NCBI RefSeq assembly: GCF_009725995.1
Contig: NZ_RCNS01000001.1
Coordinates: forward strand, 662,283-726,282
DNA from: Zobellia laminariae
GTDB taxonomy: Bacteria > Bacteroidota > Bacteroidia > Flavobacteriales > Flavobacteriaceae
Reading direction: 5' to 3'
Length of the DNA: 64,000 bases
Position numbers and translations under genes: made by a program
The notes under the pieces: model-generated
The model's database searches: none
Seen by the model: only the letters and a program-made list of their open reading frames with translations
Told to the model about the DNA's origin: nothing
Part shown: positions 38,601-49,200 of the stretch, piece after piece
Layout: each line of letters begins with the position of its first letter
How positions within the stretch are numbered: position 1 is the first letter of the stretch

Positions 38601-39623
38601 TTAAAACAGCCCAGGTTGCACTCCGCCTTTGAGCCTTCCCAAGTGTTTATAGGCCAAATCAGTTACTTCACGACCACGTGGCGTTCGCATGATAAAACCT
38701 TGCTGTATTAAAAAGGGTTCATATACTTCTTCAATAGTTTCGGCACTTTCAGAAACTGCCGTAGCCAGCGTGGTTATACCAACAGGGCCTCCTTTAAATT
38801 TATCTATGATTGTAGTTAGAATCTTATTATCCATCTCATCCAGACCATGCGCATCAACATTCAATGCTTTTAGACTGAACTTTGAGATTTCCATATCAAT
38901 ACTACCATTCCCTTTAATCTGAGCAAAATCACGCACTCTTCTCAATAGGGCATTACAGATTCTAGGTGTTCCCCTACTCCTGCCTGCAATCTCAATTGCG
39001 GCATCTTGGGTAATTGCCACTTTTAAAATTTCTGCACTACGCTCAACAATTGTTGAAAGCAACTCTGTAGAATAGTATTGCAAACGGCTCTGAATACCAA
39101 AACGTGCACGCATGGGTGCTGTTAACAACCCTGATCTAGTGGTAGCCCCTATAAGCGTAAACGGATTCAAATTTATCTGTACAGATCGGGCATTAGGACC
39201 CGACTCAATCATAATATCAATTTTATAATCTTCCATTGCAGAATACAGGTACTCCTCTACAATTGGACTTAACCGATGGATTTCATCAATAAAAAGGACA
39301 TCTCGCTCATCTAAATTGGTAAGCAGACCAGCAAGATCGCCCGGTTTGTCTAAAACTGGACCAGAAGTAATTTTGATCCCCACTCCCAATTCACTCGCCA
39401 GAATATGTGCCAAAGTGGTCTTACCTAAACCTGGAGGACCATGAAACAAGGTGTGATCTAGCGCTTCGCCCCTTTGGTTGGCCGCTTCCACAAAAACCTT
39501 TAAATTCTCCAACACTTGCTCTTGGCCCGTAAAGTCATCAAAACTTATGGGGCGTAAAGCTCTTTCTATATCAAATTCCTCAGGTGTGAAATTATCTCCC
39601 TCGGCGTCTAAGTACTCGTTCAT
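38601..39623 (-). CDS. ruvB: Holliday junction DNA helicase RuvB
   Basis: A 340-residue AAA+ motor. Walker [10 protein letters not shown], Walker B FIDEIHRL, sensor 1 GATTRSG and the arginine-rich [10 protein letters not shown] region are intact; the C-terminal winged helix ends [14 protein letters not shown]. RuvB hexamers drive branch migration on RuvA-bound Holliday junctions. The divergent acyl-CoA dehydrogenase gene lies 119 bp away, so the gap should contain promoters for both. Confidence 0.97.
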   Translation of the reverse strand: MNEYLDAEGDNFTPEEFDIERALRPISFDDFTGQEQVLENLKVFVEAANQRGEALDHTLFHGPPGLGKTTLAHILASELGVGIKITSGPVLDKPGDLAGLLTNLDERDVLFIDEIHRLSPIVEEYLYSAMEDYKIDIMIESGPNARSVQINLNPFTLIGATTRSGLLTAPMRARFGIQSRLQYYSTELLSTIVERSAEILKVAITQDAAIEIAGRSRGTPRICNALLRRVRDFAQIKGNGSIDMEISKFSLKALNVDAHGLDEMDNKILTTIIDKFKGGPVGITTLATAVSESAETIEEVYEPFLIQQGFIMRTPRGREVTDLAYKHLGRLKGGVQPGLF

Positions 39624-39742
39624 ATCAAAACAAAGATAGCAGAAAAAGAAACAAGCCCACTATACTTCATGACCCTAATCTATCGTTTCCTATATAGCAA
39701 GAAACCTAGTTTTTGTGAAAATAATTTTCGTAATTTCATTCC

Positions 39743-42007
39743 ATGCAAGACTCCACTTACGCTTCAGAAATACTTCAATACATTCCTTTTTTCTACGTCA
39801 TCTGGTCGGACGACCTGCTTACGGCATCAGAAATCAATGTAGTACAAAATGCTATAGATGCAGACAAAACCCTATCTGAGAAAAATAGGATACAGTTACT
39901 TGCATGGCTAGATACCAGTAACCCGCCTGCCAATTCGGAACTAAAAAAATGGAAACAGACGATTTCTAACTCGGCAGTAAAATTGGTTGAAAGTGAAACG
40001 TACCCTTTAGCTACTTTCAGTCAAAAAGTAGTTTCCCACTATAAAGGCGACTGTCCATTTAACGAACAATTAAAACATATTGAAATACAGTTAGGCATTC
40101 AACCTAACCACTACAACCATCTCTTTGATGTGGAAGTAGCCCATGAAGCTACCTCCGATTTTTATAATGCAAATGAAATTGATACTATTTTAAAAGGAAA
40201 GCATGCCAAAGTCATTGATGATTTTAGAGAGGTGCTTGCAAACCCTATTTTTAAATGGGACGTTCATAGAAACAAAGAAGACTTTAGAGAGGTTGTTCTG
40301 AACCAAGTAAAGTTTTTAGCAGATAGAGGCTATGGTGCCATGGCATACCCAGAAGCTTACGGCGGAGCCAATGATATGGAAGGCTATGCCTATATGTTCG
40401 AGAATATGATGTTTGCCGATGGTAGCCTATCAATAAAATTCGGTGTTCAATTTGGACTCTTTGGCGGAAGCATACAAAAATTAGGAACAAAAAAACACCA
40501 CGACAAGTATTTATCAAAAACAGGCAAGACAGAAATCTTGGGCTGCTTTGCCATGACCGAAACAGGCCACGGTTCCAATGTGCGTGGCATTAAAACAACT
40601 GCCACTTACGACAACAAGACAAACCAAATCGTTATTCATACCCCAGGAAAAAACGACAACAAAGAATATATTGGCAATGCATTACATTCCAAGATGGCCT
40701 CCGTATTCGCCCAACTTATTGTTAACGGAAAAAACGAAGGCGTACACGCTATTCTCGTTCCACTCAGAAATGAGAAACATGAGCTTTTGCCCGGTATAAT
40801 CGTGGAAGACAATGGCTACAAATTGGGTCTTAACGGAGTTGATAATGGTAAAATATGGTTTAACCAAGTAGCTGTACCTAGAGAAAATTTATTGAATAAA
40901 TATGGGGACATCAAAGAAGATGGCACCTACTATTCTGACATTAAAAACCCTAACAAGCGTTTCTTTACCATGTTGGGAACTTTGGTAGGCGGAAGAATTT
41001 GTGTAGCAAGAGCAGGCCTAGGAGGCGCCAAATTCGCTTTAGCCGTTGCTATTAAACACGCATTAAAGCGAAGACAGTTTAATGACAGCATAAAAGTGCA
41101 AGAAGACCTTTTAATGGACTACCCTACTCATCAATTGCGTCTCACACCTTTAGTAGCGAGTGCCTATGTGTACCATGTTACTCTTGACAAGATGATGCAA
41201 CAGTATTGTGACCCATCCCAACCAGATAAGCGTAAAGTAGAAACTCAGGTAGCTGGATTAAAGTCGATAATTACTTGGTACGCGAACGACACTATTCAAG
41301 AGTGTCGTGAAGCCTGTGGCGGAAAAGGGTATCTATTAGAAAACCGAATAGCAGACCTAAAAGGAGATGTAGATATCTTTACCACTTTTGAAGGTGATAA
41401 TACCGTATTGCTATTATTGGCTGCCAAAGGAGTTCTATCTGACTTTAAATCGGAATTTAATAGCGCTGGGTTCTCTGCTGTTTTGAAAATACTAGGTATA
41501 CAAATAAATGATAAGTTAACGACCATTAACCCTATCTACACAAATAAGATAGACAAGGACCATTTGTACAATCCTAAATTTCATAAGCATGCTTTTGATT
41601 ATCATACGAGACGCCTCACCTATTCATTGGCAATGCGCATTAGAGATTATATAAAAAAGGGAGTGCCGTCATACCAAGCCTTTTTAAAAGTACAAAGTCA
41701 TTTAGTTGCCTTAGGAAAAGCTTACAGTAACGAATTGGCCTATACTACATATTGTGACTTTGTAGAAACCATAGAAGATGATAAGAATCGTGCTTTGTTC
41801 CAGAAGTTGGGTACACTTCATGCATTACGTACTATACGACAAGATGCAGAGTGGTATCTAGAACAAGGTTATATTGGCGGAACCAAATCAAAGGCAATAC
41901 GCCAACGCGTAGAACGCTTATGCACTGAGCTAAGACCTCATATTGAAGTCTTAGTAGATGGCTTTGGTATTCCTGAGCACTGCATGAGTGCGCCTATTGC
42001 CCAATAA
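39743..42007 (+). CDS. Acyl-CoA dehydrogenase/oxidase (ACOX-like)
   Basis: A 754-residue FAD enzyme of the large acyl-CoA oxidase-like group. The FAD/substrate motif GCFAMTETGHGSNVRGIKT, the middle beta-domain (about 280-420) and the C-terminal helical domains with ECREACGGKGYL and FEGDNTVLLLLAAKG are typical. It would catalyse the first oxidation of fatty acyl-CoA; whether electrons go to oxygen or to ETF cannot be told by eye. It is the only long plus-strand gene in this half of the window. Its stop codon is only 8 bp from the stop of the convergent lyase 1 gene. Its last 162 bp recur at about 49914-50074 in a broken copy. Confidence 0.9.
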   Translation: MQDSTYASEILQYIPFFYVIWSDDLLTASEINVVQNAIDADKTLSEKNRIQLLAWLDTSNPPANSELKKWKQTISNSAVKLVESETYPLATFSQKVVSHYKGDCPFNEQLKHIEIQLGIQPNHYNHLFDVEVAHEATSDFYNANEIDTILKGKHAKVIDDFREVLANPIFKWDVHRNKEDFREVVLNQVKFLADRGYGAMAYPEAYGGANDMEGYAYMFENMMFADGSLSIKFGVQFGLFGGSIQKLGTKKHHDKYLSKTGKTEILGCFAMTETGHGSNVRGIKTTATYDNKTNQIVIHTPGKNDNKEYIGNALHSKMASVFAQLIVNGKNEGVHAILVPLRNEKHELLPGIIVEDNGYKLGLNGVDNGKIWFNQVAVPRENLLNKYGDIKEDGTYYSDIKNPNKRFFTMLGTLVGGRICVARAGLGGAKFALAVAIKHALKRRQFNDSIKVQEDLLMDYPTHQLRLTPLVASAYVYHVTLDKMMQQYCDPSQPDKRKVETQVAGLKSIITWYANDTIQECREACGGKGYLLENRIADLKGDVDIFTTFEGDNTVLLLLAAKGVLSDFKSEFNSAGFSAVLKILGIQINDKLTTINPIYTNKIDKDHLYNPKFHKHAFDYHTRRLTYSLAMRIRDYIKKGVPSYQAFLKVQSHLVALGKAYSNELAYTTYCDFVETIEDDKNRALFQKLGTLHALRTIRQDAEWYLEQGYIGGTKSKAIRQRVERLCTELRPHIEVLVDGFGIPEHCMSAPIAQ

Positions 42008-42015
42008 TTATACTT

Positions 42016-45000
42016 TTACTTTTTTATAACTTTAAAAATTTTTTGTTCGTTTTGCGCTGTTACCTCTATAAAATAGCTTCCAGGAGAATAACCACTTAAG
42101 TCAAGGTAAGGTTCTCTTGATACTGAAGTTGTTCTACAAATAACTTTGCCAGTAAAATCCACTATAGATATTTCCTTCGGCCCTTCCAACCCCATAATGT
42201 AAACTGAATTAGTTGTTGGATTTGGATACAAACGCAAAACATCTTTTTCTGAAGCAACATTGTTATTAAAAATTCTTGCGCTTAAAGATGATACTTGCCG
42301 ATAGGACAACACCAATCTAGGAGCAGGCCTTGTTCCATGCTCTTTGGATGCATATGCAAAATCATTGCTCCCATTATGTTTTACTATTAAGCTCAAGGTT
42401 CCTCCACCTAATGTACCTGAAGCCGATAGCGGAACAATCACATCGTCCGTGGTATCGCTAAGATCAGTTGTACTACCCCATAAGGAAGATTCTGTCGGCC
42501 TATTACTACTGCTCAAGTTAGTCTCTGTCCAATTTGTATCACTACCTTTATATATTTCCGCAGAACCATTACCGGTATCGTCGGTTATTCTAAAAAGGAG
42601 TTCAGCATCTGTTATCGTACCCGGAACCGAACTTAAATCATACTTTAAATATGACACTCGATTACCGTCGTCAACTTTTAATAATTCATTGTTGACCCGA
42701 GAGGAGCCTTGCAAATAAGCATCATGTATTGGCTCCAAGGTTATGGTCGACGATGAGGAAACAACGGTTACAGTTGAAATATCGGTCATCCCCCCGTCAT
42801 CCGTAGTGACCGTTATTGTAGTGCTACCCGAACCTGTTGCGGTAACCGTACCATTTTGATCAACGGTCGCTACGTTGGTATCATTACTTGACCAAGATAC
42901 TCCTTGGTCGGTAGCATCCATAGGATCAACGATTGCCGTCAAAATACTCGTATCACCAATCGATAAATCTATACTCGACTCAGAAATCGCCACATCGATT
43001 ACCGAGGTAGTTGAAAACTCCTGATAGGACAACACCAATCTGGGAGCAGGCCTTGTTCCATGCTCTTTGGATGCATATGCAAAATCATTGCTCCCATTAT
43101 GTTTTACTATTAAGCTCAAGGTTCCTCCACCTAATGTACCTGAAGCCGATAGCGGAACAATCACATCGTCCGTGGTATCGCTAAGATCAGTTGTACTACC
43201 CCATAAGGAAGATTCTGTCGGCCTATTACTACTGCTCAAGTTAGTCTCTGTCCAATTTGTATCACTACCTTTATATATTTCCGCAGAACCATTACCGGTA
43301 TCGTCGGTTATTCTAAAAAGGAGTTCAGCATCTGTTATCGTACCCGGAACCGAACTTAAATCATACTTTAAATATGACACTCGATTACCGTCGTCAACTT
43401 TTAATAATTCATTGTTGACCCGAGAGGAGCCTTGCAAATAAGCATCATGTATTGGCTCCAAGGTTATGGTCGACGATGAGGAAACAACGGTTACAGTTGA
43501 AATATCGGTCATCCCCCCGTCATCCGTAGTGACCGTTATTGTAGTGCTACCCGAACCTGTTGCGGTAACCGTACCATTTTGATCAACGGTCGCTACGTTG
43601 GTATCATTACTTGACCAAGATACTCCTTGGTCGGTAGCATCCATAGGATCAACGATTGCCGTCAAAATACTCGTATCACCAATCGATAAATCTATACTCG
43701 ACTCAGAAACCAAAACACTCGTTACAGGAATATTTTGCTGACAATTTGTAGCTAACTGACCAACTCCCAAAGGTAATATATCTGTTTTGGTCAGATATAA
43801 TTTATCTAATAAGGTGCCTTCTTCACGATTAGCAATATCTATGATGTTACTTCCATCAATTAAATTAAAGGTTACAGGAACTGGCACATCACTACCAGGT
43901 TGATTGTGAACCTCATCCCATATAAAACTATTACTATGTTCTATTAGATTCCATTTAACCCATGAACTTCCATTAACCCGAACCCAAAAACTATCGCTAT
44001 TACCGTTTGGAGCAAGTACACGACCGTAAATTTTGTAGGTTCCTGCTGCTGCATTAAAGTTAAAAGTCACTAACGAGGTAGAATCCGTAGGTGCTGAACT
44101 TATTTGATTATTCGATGGAGGGGCTAAATAACTTCCATTACTCGTAGATGTATTATTTATTATGCTCCAATTCGAACCTACTGTAGCACATTCAGACTCT
44201 AAATATATATCGTCCTTATCAAATATCTCTGAGACATCTGCATTCATTATCATACGATCAAAATCTCCTGCCAACCATGCCCAATAAATTTCTCTATCAT
44301 AATAGCCAGCATTATTTATCACTGTGTATGTACCAAAGTCCCAGTTTATGGTTGTCGCTAATCCATCTCCTGATAAACTATGTAAATCCTCAAAAGTATC
44401 TGCGATACCATTACTATTAGCATCAATATAAAGTTTCCCTCCTAATGGTTCCGTTATCGACCATTCTGTAATAGTAGGATAACTTGTGGGCTCTAAATCT
44501 GACCGAATTGCATTTATATATCTCGTATCCTGAGCATCTCTTGCATCCACTGGATAACCATTTAAATCCGACCCCCTATTATGCCCTACATTATTTAAGA
44601 TGTATTCAGGAACTTCAACTGTAGCAAGCAATCCCGCAGGACCGAACTCATTGTGGCTATGTCTTGTATTACTAAAATATTTCTCAGGAAGAAGGTCGCC
44701 CTGCGTTACTCCATCTGAATCTCTAAAATACCTCCACCAAGTATTATCACTTTCCTTTATATCATTTTTATAACCTTCGATAAAAGTATTTTCACTATGT
44801 ATACTTACTTCAAAACCATTGTAGAAACTCCATGTCATGAACAAGAATTGATTACTAGATTTAACTATGTTTCCATTTTTAAAGTAGTTATTTAAATAAT
44901 CGAAATTACCGCTACCATTAATTCGACTTAATTTAGAATACCAATTGGATGCAAAATTATTGTACATTTCAATAATCCCCATATTTCCTCCTCCAGATGG

Positions 45001-45759
45001 ATTAGGAAATCTATGAGATATATTATAAAAACCATTATAAGCATAAGTAATATTTCCTGAATCCTCTAGATTTCCCCTATCACTCTTACTCCCCATTATC
45101 CCACCTGTATTATGTGCAGGATCACATTCTGCCATAAAACAATTAGCCACTGTAGAACCAGTTAAAAATGGTTTAACATTGGATTGTAAGGATATTGCTT
45201 CATCAGCCCCATAACTTGTAGATATATGATCTAAATAAATGTTACCGGTACTATTTCTAAAAGTTATATTATCTTCTTCATAGTTTTCTCCCGAACCATC
45301 ATTTTTAGGCCTATTTCCTTTTCTATGTGTAATATGTCTCATAATAAGATTATGAGCACCTTCATCCGTTGGTACAGCTTGATCATGTTTCAATGCGGAC
45401 AAGATAGGATATCCTTTTATAGTTATACCCTGATTAGGAGCAGTTTGTCCTATAATACTGAAATCTGAATTTGCATCTGTAATATAAATATATCCTCTTA
45501 ATGTAATTACTCCCGAAGTACGTATTAAAATTATTCGTGGACCCGTAGCTTCCAAAGCTGCTTTTAAACTACCAGGGCCATTGTAGTTAGTATTGGTAAC
45601 CTCTATTATTCTGCCTCCTCTTCCACCCGAAGTATAACGACCATAACCAAATGCCCCAGGAAAAGCCAATTTTTCCGTCAACACTACTGTTTCCGAAGCA
45701 GATGACTGCGTAAAACCTAAAATTGGTACAATAAAAAATAATACAATAAATAATCTCAT
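42016..45759 (-). CDS. Secreted pectate-lyase-like protein with Big2, CBM-like and T9SS domains (lyase 1)
   Basis: A 1247-residue secreted protein. Order: signal peptide (1-18); right-handed beta-helix of the pectate lyase superfamily (about 25-400) starting AFPGAFGYGRYTSGGRGG, with D177-H178 and a later DEAIS, and HRFPNP as a candidate catalytic-arginine motif; a DANSNGIAD calcium-type loop (about 442); a beta-sandwich carbohydrate-binding-like domain (about 510-660); two copies of Big2 plus a DNRLRE/CBM96-like module (about 683-915 and 924-1155); T9SS sorting domain (about 1165-1247, LYPNPTTNSVYI). It probably attacks an anionic algal or plant polysaccharide. The substrate is not shown by the sequence. 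The two modules are nearly identical at DNA level. No sus or glycosidase genes lie nearby. Confidence 0.85.
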   Translation of the reverse strand: MRLFIVLFFIVPILGFTQSSASETVVLTEKLAFPGAFGYGRYTSGGRGGRIIEVTNTNYNGPGSLKAALEATGPRIILIRTSGVITLRGYIYITDANSDFSIIGQTAPNQGITIKGYPILSALKHDQAVPTDEGAHNLIMRHITHRKGNRPKNDGSGENYEEDNITFRNSTGNIYLDHISTSYGADEAISLQSNVKPFLTGSTVANCFMAECDPAHNTGGIMGSKSDRGNLEDSGNITYAYNGFYNISHRFPNPSGGGNMGIIEMYNNFASNWYSKLSRINGSGNFDYLNNYFKNGNIVKSSNQFLFMTWSFYNGFEVSIHSENTFIEGYKNDIKESDNTWWRYFRDSDGVTQGDLLPEKYFSNTRHSHNEFGPAGLLATVEVPEYILNNVGHNRGSDLNGYPVDARDAQDTRYINAIRSDLEPTSYPTITEWSITEPLGGKLYIDANSNGIADTFEDLHSLSGDGLATTINWDFGTYTVINNAGYYDREIYWAWLAGDFDRMIMNADVSEIFDKDDIYLESECATVGSNWSIINNTSTSNGSYLAPPSNNQISSAPTDSTSLVTFNFNAAAGTYKIYGRVLAPNGNSDSFWVRVNGSSWVKWNLIEHSNSFIWDEVHNQPGSDVPVPVTFNLIDGSNIIDIANREEGTLLDKLYLTKTDILPLGVGQLATNCQQNIPVTSVLVSESSIDLSIGDTSILTAIVDPMDATDQGVSWSSNDTNVATVDQNGTVTATGSGSTTITVTTDDGGMTDISTVTVVSSSSTITLEPIHDAYLQGSSRVNNELLKVDDGNRVSYLKYDLSSVPGTITDAELLFRITDDTGNGSAEIYKGSDTNWTETNLSSSNRPTESSLWGSTTDLSDTTDDVIVPLSASGTLGGGTLSLIVKHNGSNDFAYASKEHGTRPAPRLVLSYQEFSTTSVIDVAISESSIDLSIGDTSILTAIVDPMDATDQGVSWSSNDTNVATVDQNGTVTATGSGSTTITVTTDDGGMTDISTVTVVSSSSTITLEPIHDAYLQGSSRVNNELLKVDDGNRVSYLKYDLSSVPGTITDAELLFRITDDTGNGSAEIYKGSDTNWTETNLSSSNRPTESSLWGSTTDLSDTTDDVIVPLSASGTLGGGTLSLIVKHNGSNDFAYASKEHGTRPAPRLVLSYRQVSSLSARIFNNNVASEKDVLRLYPNPTTNSVYIMGLEGPKEISIVDFTGKVICRTTSVSREPYLDLSGYSPGSYFIEVTAQNEQKIFKVIKK
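42300..42986. repeat. Tandem direct repeat, copy A (687 bp)
   Basis: This segment recurs at 43023-43709 with a period of 723 bp (241 codons, in frame). Line-by-line comparison shows a single mismatch (CTAGGA versus CTGGGA near the left end). It encodes one Big2 domain plus one DNRLRE/CBM96-like domain of lyase 1. Identity at synonymous sites means the duplication is recent or kept equal by gene conversion. Confidence 0.95.
43023..43709. repeat. Tandem direct repeat, copy B (687 bp)
   Basis: The partner of the repeat at 42300-42986, separated from it by a unique 36-bp spacer (42987-43022) encoding the linker QEFSTTSVIDVA. See copy A for the comparison. Confidence 0.95.
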
Positions 45760-46006
45760 GGGCTTACTGCGATATTTTATTATTATTGTATGATAAATCT
45801 AAATAAAACTTAGATTTCCCATTATCTAACTAATTTGTAATGTCCCTTCACATTTTATAACAAACCAAAATAGAATAAGATTTTACGATAGTTAAATGTA
45901 AGAAAAAAAAACAATAATTCAACGATTACTTGTGCGAGATACAAATCGCAGATTATAAACAAAGAGCAGAAGAACATTTACTGATACAAAAAGTCAAACA
46001 AAAAAA
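45760..46006. other. AT-rich upstream region of lyase 1
   Basis: This 247-bp stretch between lyase 1 and the GIN remnant should contain the lyase 1 promoter. It is very AT-rich. An 8-bp inverted repeat (AAATCTAA at 45795-45802 and TTAGATTT at 45810-45817) lies about 40 bp upstream of the start codon and could be an operator or a leader hairpin. No ORF or RNA gene was seen. Confidence 0.45.
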
Positions 46007-46292
46007 TTACTTCTTCCTATGTAATTCAGAGGTGTCTGAAAAATCGATTATCTCTACTTTACAATCCCCTACTAATTGGTTTTAGCATTTCCGCGAGGAC
46101 AACTGTACAGTATTTACAGAGTTAACATCTGCATTGGCGGACTTTTCAATAGTCTGAAAAACCGTATCTAAAACCAGCTTCTCACTTTTAAGTTTTGAAT
46201 TTTTAAAAAGATTAGCATATAACTCATAAGTAGTTCCTTCAAGGATGGCTGTTGCATTCTTGTACATTTTAACACTACTTAAATCTGTCTCA
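46007..46292 (-). pseudogene. Broken 3' fragment of a GIN-domain gene
   Basis: Minus-strand translation matches the C-terminal third of the intact GIN-domain gene at 50098-50919: VKMYKNATAILEGTTYELYAN is shared almost word for word, then TIE(K/E)SA(N/D)ADV, and after a frameshift KVEIIDF.DTS. At least one 1-bp shift (near 46090) and stop codons just after it (around 46070-46080) break the frame. The original stop appears to survive at 46007-46009. Overall identity to the intact copy is only about three quarters by eye, so it is not a fresh copy. The upstream end is cut exactly where the lyase 2 stop codon begins (46293). It is a remnant, not a working gene. Confidence 0.85.
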
Positions 46293-49200
46293 TTACTCTT
46301 TAAGTACCGTAAAAACATTGGTTGATTCAGGTCCATCTACCCTAATATTATATGTACCTGTAGGGTAATCGCTTAAATCACATGAAGTTTCCAATAATCT
46401 TGAAGTACATGTATGCAAAATCCTACCTGAAAAGTCAATTATTGTAATTTCCTTTTTTCCTGTAATACCGCCAATGTGTACGGCATCTGCGGTGGGATTC
46501 GGGTAAAGTGCCGCTACCACTGGGCCATTCATTTGCAATCGCTCCGGCAATCTGGCCTTTAGGGCAGTACCGCTTGTCGCAGCAGCTCCTGCACCAACTC
46601 TCATTTCCAAAAGATTGTTCCAATTGTTCGACGAATTTCCGTGTCCTACGTATCTGACATAGCGAACCTTCTGAGATGAGAAATTGAAGTTCTCCAACTG
46701 CTCGGTCTGACCACTACTCCGTTGGCGATTACCGTAAACATCCCTCCAACTAACCCCATCATTCGAGACTTGAAGATCAAAATCATACGTTCGCTCGTCC
46801 CCAGCATAAAATGCGAGCTGAACCTGATCAACCTCTTTGGAGGACCCCATATCGAGACTTGCCCAATGGCCATCACCATTAACGCTCCATCGTGTTTTAA
46901 TATTTTCGTCAACAAGATTACAAGGACCGTTACCTTCTTGGCTATCGCTGGCGGTCACCTGATACTTACTGCCATTGGAGCAGGCACCGCCACTATCACC
47001 TACTGACACACTGTTAGTGACGACTTTCATTTCCAAAAGATTGTTCCAATTGTTCGACGAATTTCCATGTCCTACGTATCTGACATAGCGAACATTCTGA
47101 GATGAGAAATTGAAGTTCTCCAACTGCTCGGTCTGACCACTACTCCGTTGGCGCTTACCGTAAACATCTGTCCAACTAACACCATCATTCGAGACTTGAA
47201 GATCAAAATCATACGTTCGCTCGTCCCCAGCATAAAATGCGAGCTGAACCTCATTAACATCTTTGGAGGACCCCATATCGAGACTTGCCCAGTGACCATC
47301 ACCATTAACACTCCATCGTGTTTTAATATTATCGTCAACAAGATTACAAGGACCGTTACCTTCTTGGCTTTCGCTGGCTGTCACCTGATATTTACTGCCA
47401 TTGGAACAGGCACCACCGCCACTACCACCTACTGATACACTGATGGTATCAGAATGGTTTCCATTACTCGTTTTTAGCGTAACTATTGTACTTCCCGTGG
47501 CTAATGCTTTGATTGTACCATCTTGAGAAACCGTAGCAATCTTATCATCGCGGCTCGACCATGTCACACCCTGATGGGTTGCATCAGAAGGTTGTACCGC
47601 AGCATTAAGCTTTGCGGTTTGACCAATAGACAAATCTAATTGATCCCGCCCTACTTGAACACCTGTAGTCGGTATTGTTGTAGTACCACCCGTATTGGCA
47701 CCAACCTTCATTTCCAAAAGATTATTCCAATTGTTCGATGAATTTCCGTAACCAACGTATCTGACATAGCGCGCGTTCTGAGATGGAAATTCGAAGTCCT
47801 CCAATCCCTCGGTCTGACCACTACTCCGTTGCCGCTTGCCGTAAACATCTGTCCAACTAGCCCCATCATTCGAGACTTGAAGCTCAAAATCGTACGTTCG
47901 GCCATCTCCCCCATAAAAAGCAATCTGAACGTAATTAACCTCTTTGGAAGACCCCATATCGATAATTACCCAATTACCATCACCTTCTGCACTCCATCGT
48001 GTTTTAATATTATCGTCAACAAGGTTACAAGGACCGTTACCTTCTTGGCTATCGCTGGCAGTCACCTCATACTGACTACCATTGGAACAGCTGTTAGAAA
48101 CTTGCGGCTGTTCAGTAACATCAGAACCGCTTAACCGTCCAAAATCCCCTGACAACCATGCAAAATATATTTCAATTGCATTATAACCTGCATTATTTAC
48201 GACCGTATAGTTTCCAAAATCCCAATTCTTCTTTACTTGCAGGCTAGAACTGATACTGTGACTTAGTTCCCAATTGTCATCAATACCATCCTTATCACTG
48301 TCCTTATAACCAGTCCCGCTAGAGATACTAGGAAAAGAGCCACTAGTCTTGTTCGTTCCAGATGAGTTTTGGTAGCTCTGAATTAATCTTTTATCAACAT
48401 CGTCTCTTTTCCAAGAACTGGCTCCAATATGCGGTAGTAGTTTAGAATCCAATTTGTTGTTTCCAGCGTCAGTAGCTCTGTAAGATGATTTGTTTTTGGG
48501 TGAAGAAAATAAATAAGGCTTAAGTTCCTTTCTATATAAACCTAAAAGACTTTCGTCCAAAATGTTTCCATCTAAGAAGGCATGGGTCGTTTTAATATTA
48601 CCGTTGTCATCGTTTGCCGAGTCTGGAGGAGTCAGTGTAATCGGATAATTTGTAGAGGTTTCAAAATCGTCAGATAATCTATATCTATTTCCAATTACAC
48701 TGAAAGCCATACCCTCTGATGCCGAAGTTGCCCATTTAAAACCATAAACAATATTATTAATCTGCTCGAAGGCAAAATCCGTATTATCGCTACTATTAGC
48801 CATAATATTTCTACTATTGTTTAAAGCAAATAAATTATTCAAAACAGACACTTTTTTAGCATGCTGCATTAGCATTCCTTTAATACATTCCCCTAAAATA
48901 GAATTTTGGACGGTTACTTTTTCGGCATACTTAACTGAGATATTTTCATCCAATGCCCATGAAACTGAACAATGATCTATTATAATATTTTTTATTTTTA
49001 CCGATTGATTACTGGACCTAACCCTTATGCCGTCCATGTTATGTCCATCTTGAGGATTACCACTAGAATTCATTCTAAACCTTAAATGCCTAACAATAAC
49101 ATTGTCAGCTTGTATACTCAAAGACCCATTCTTAATTAGTATACCCCCGCCAGGAGCAGTTTCCCCAGCAATGGTGACATTGCCTCTGCCACTATATATA

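Noticed and set aside
42344..43441. Two identical 124-residue plus-strand open frames at 42344-42718 and 43067-43441
   Set aside because: They are antisense shadows of the duplicated module in lyase 1; their identity only reflects the DNA repeat. No signal peptide, domain or separate promoter was seen.
46082..46336. An 84-residue minus-strand ORF as a real gene
   Set aside because: It overlaps the lyase 2 stop, starts inside the lyase 2 coding region in another frame, and its body is the broken GIN fragment.
46604..48090. Repeats of the discoidin region considered as a CRISPR or satellite array
   Set aside because: Units are about 390 bp, in frame, and each encodes a complete protein domain; there are no short regular spacers.
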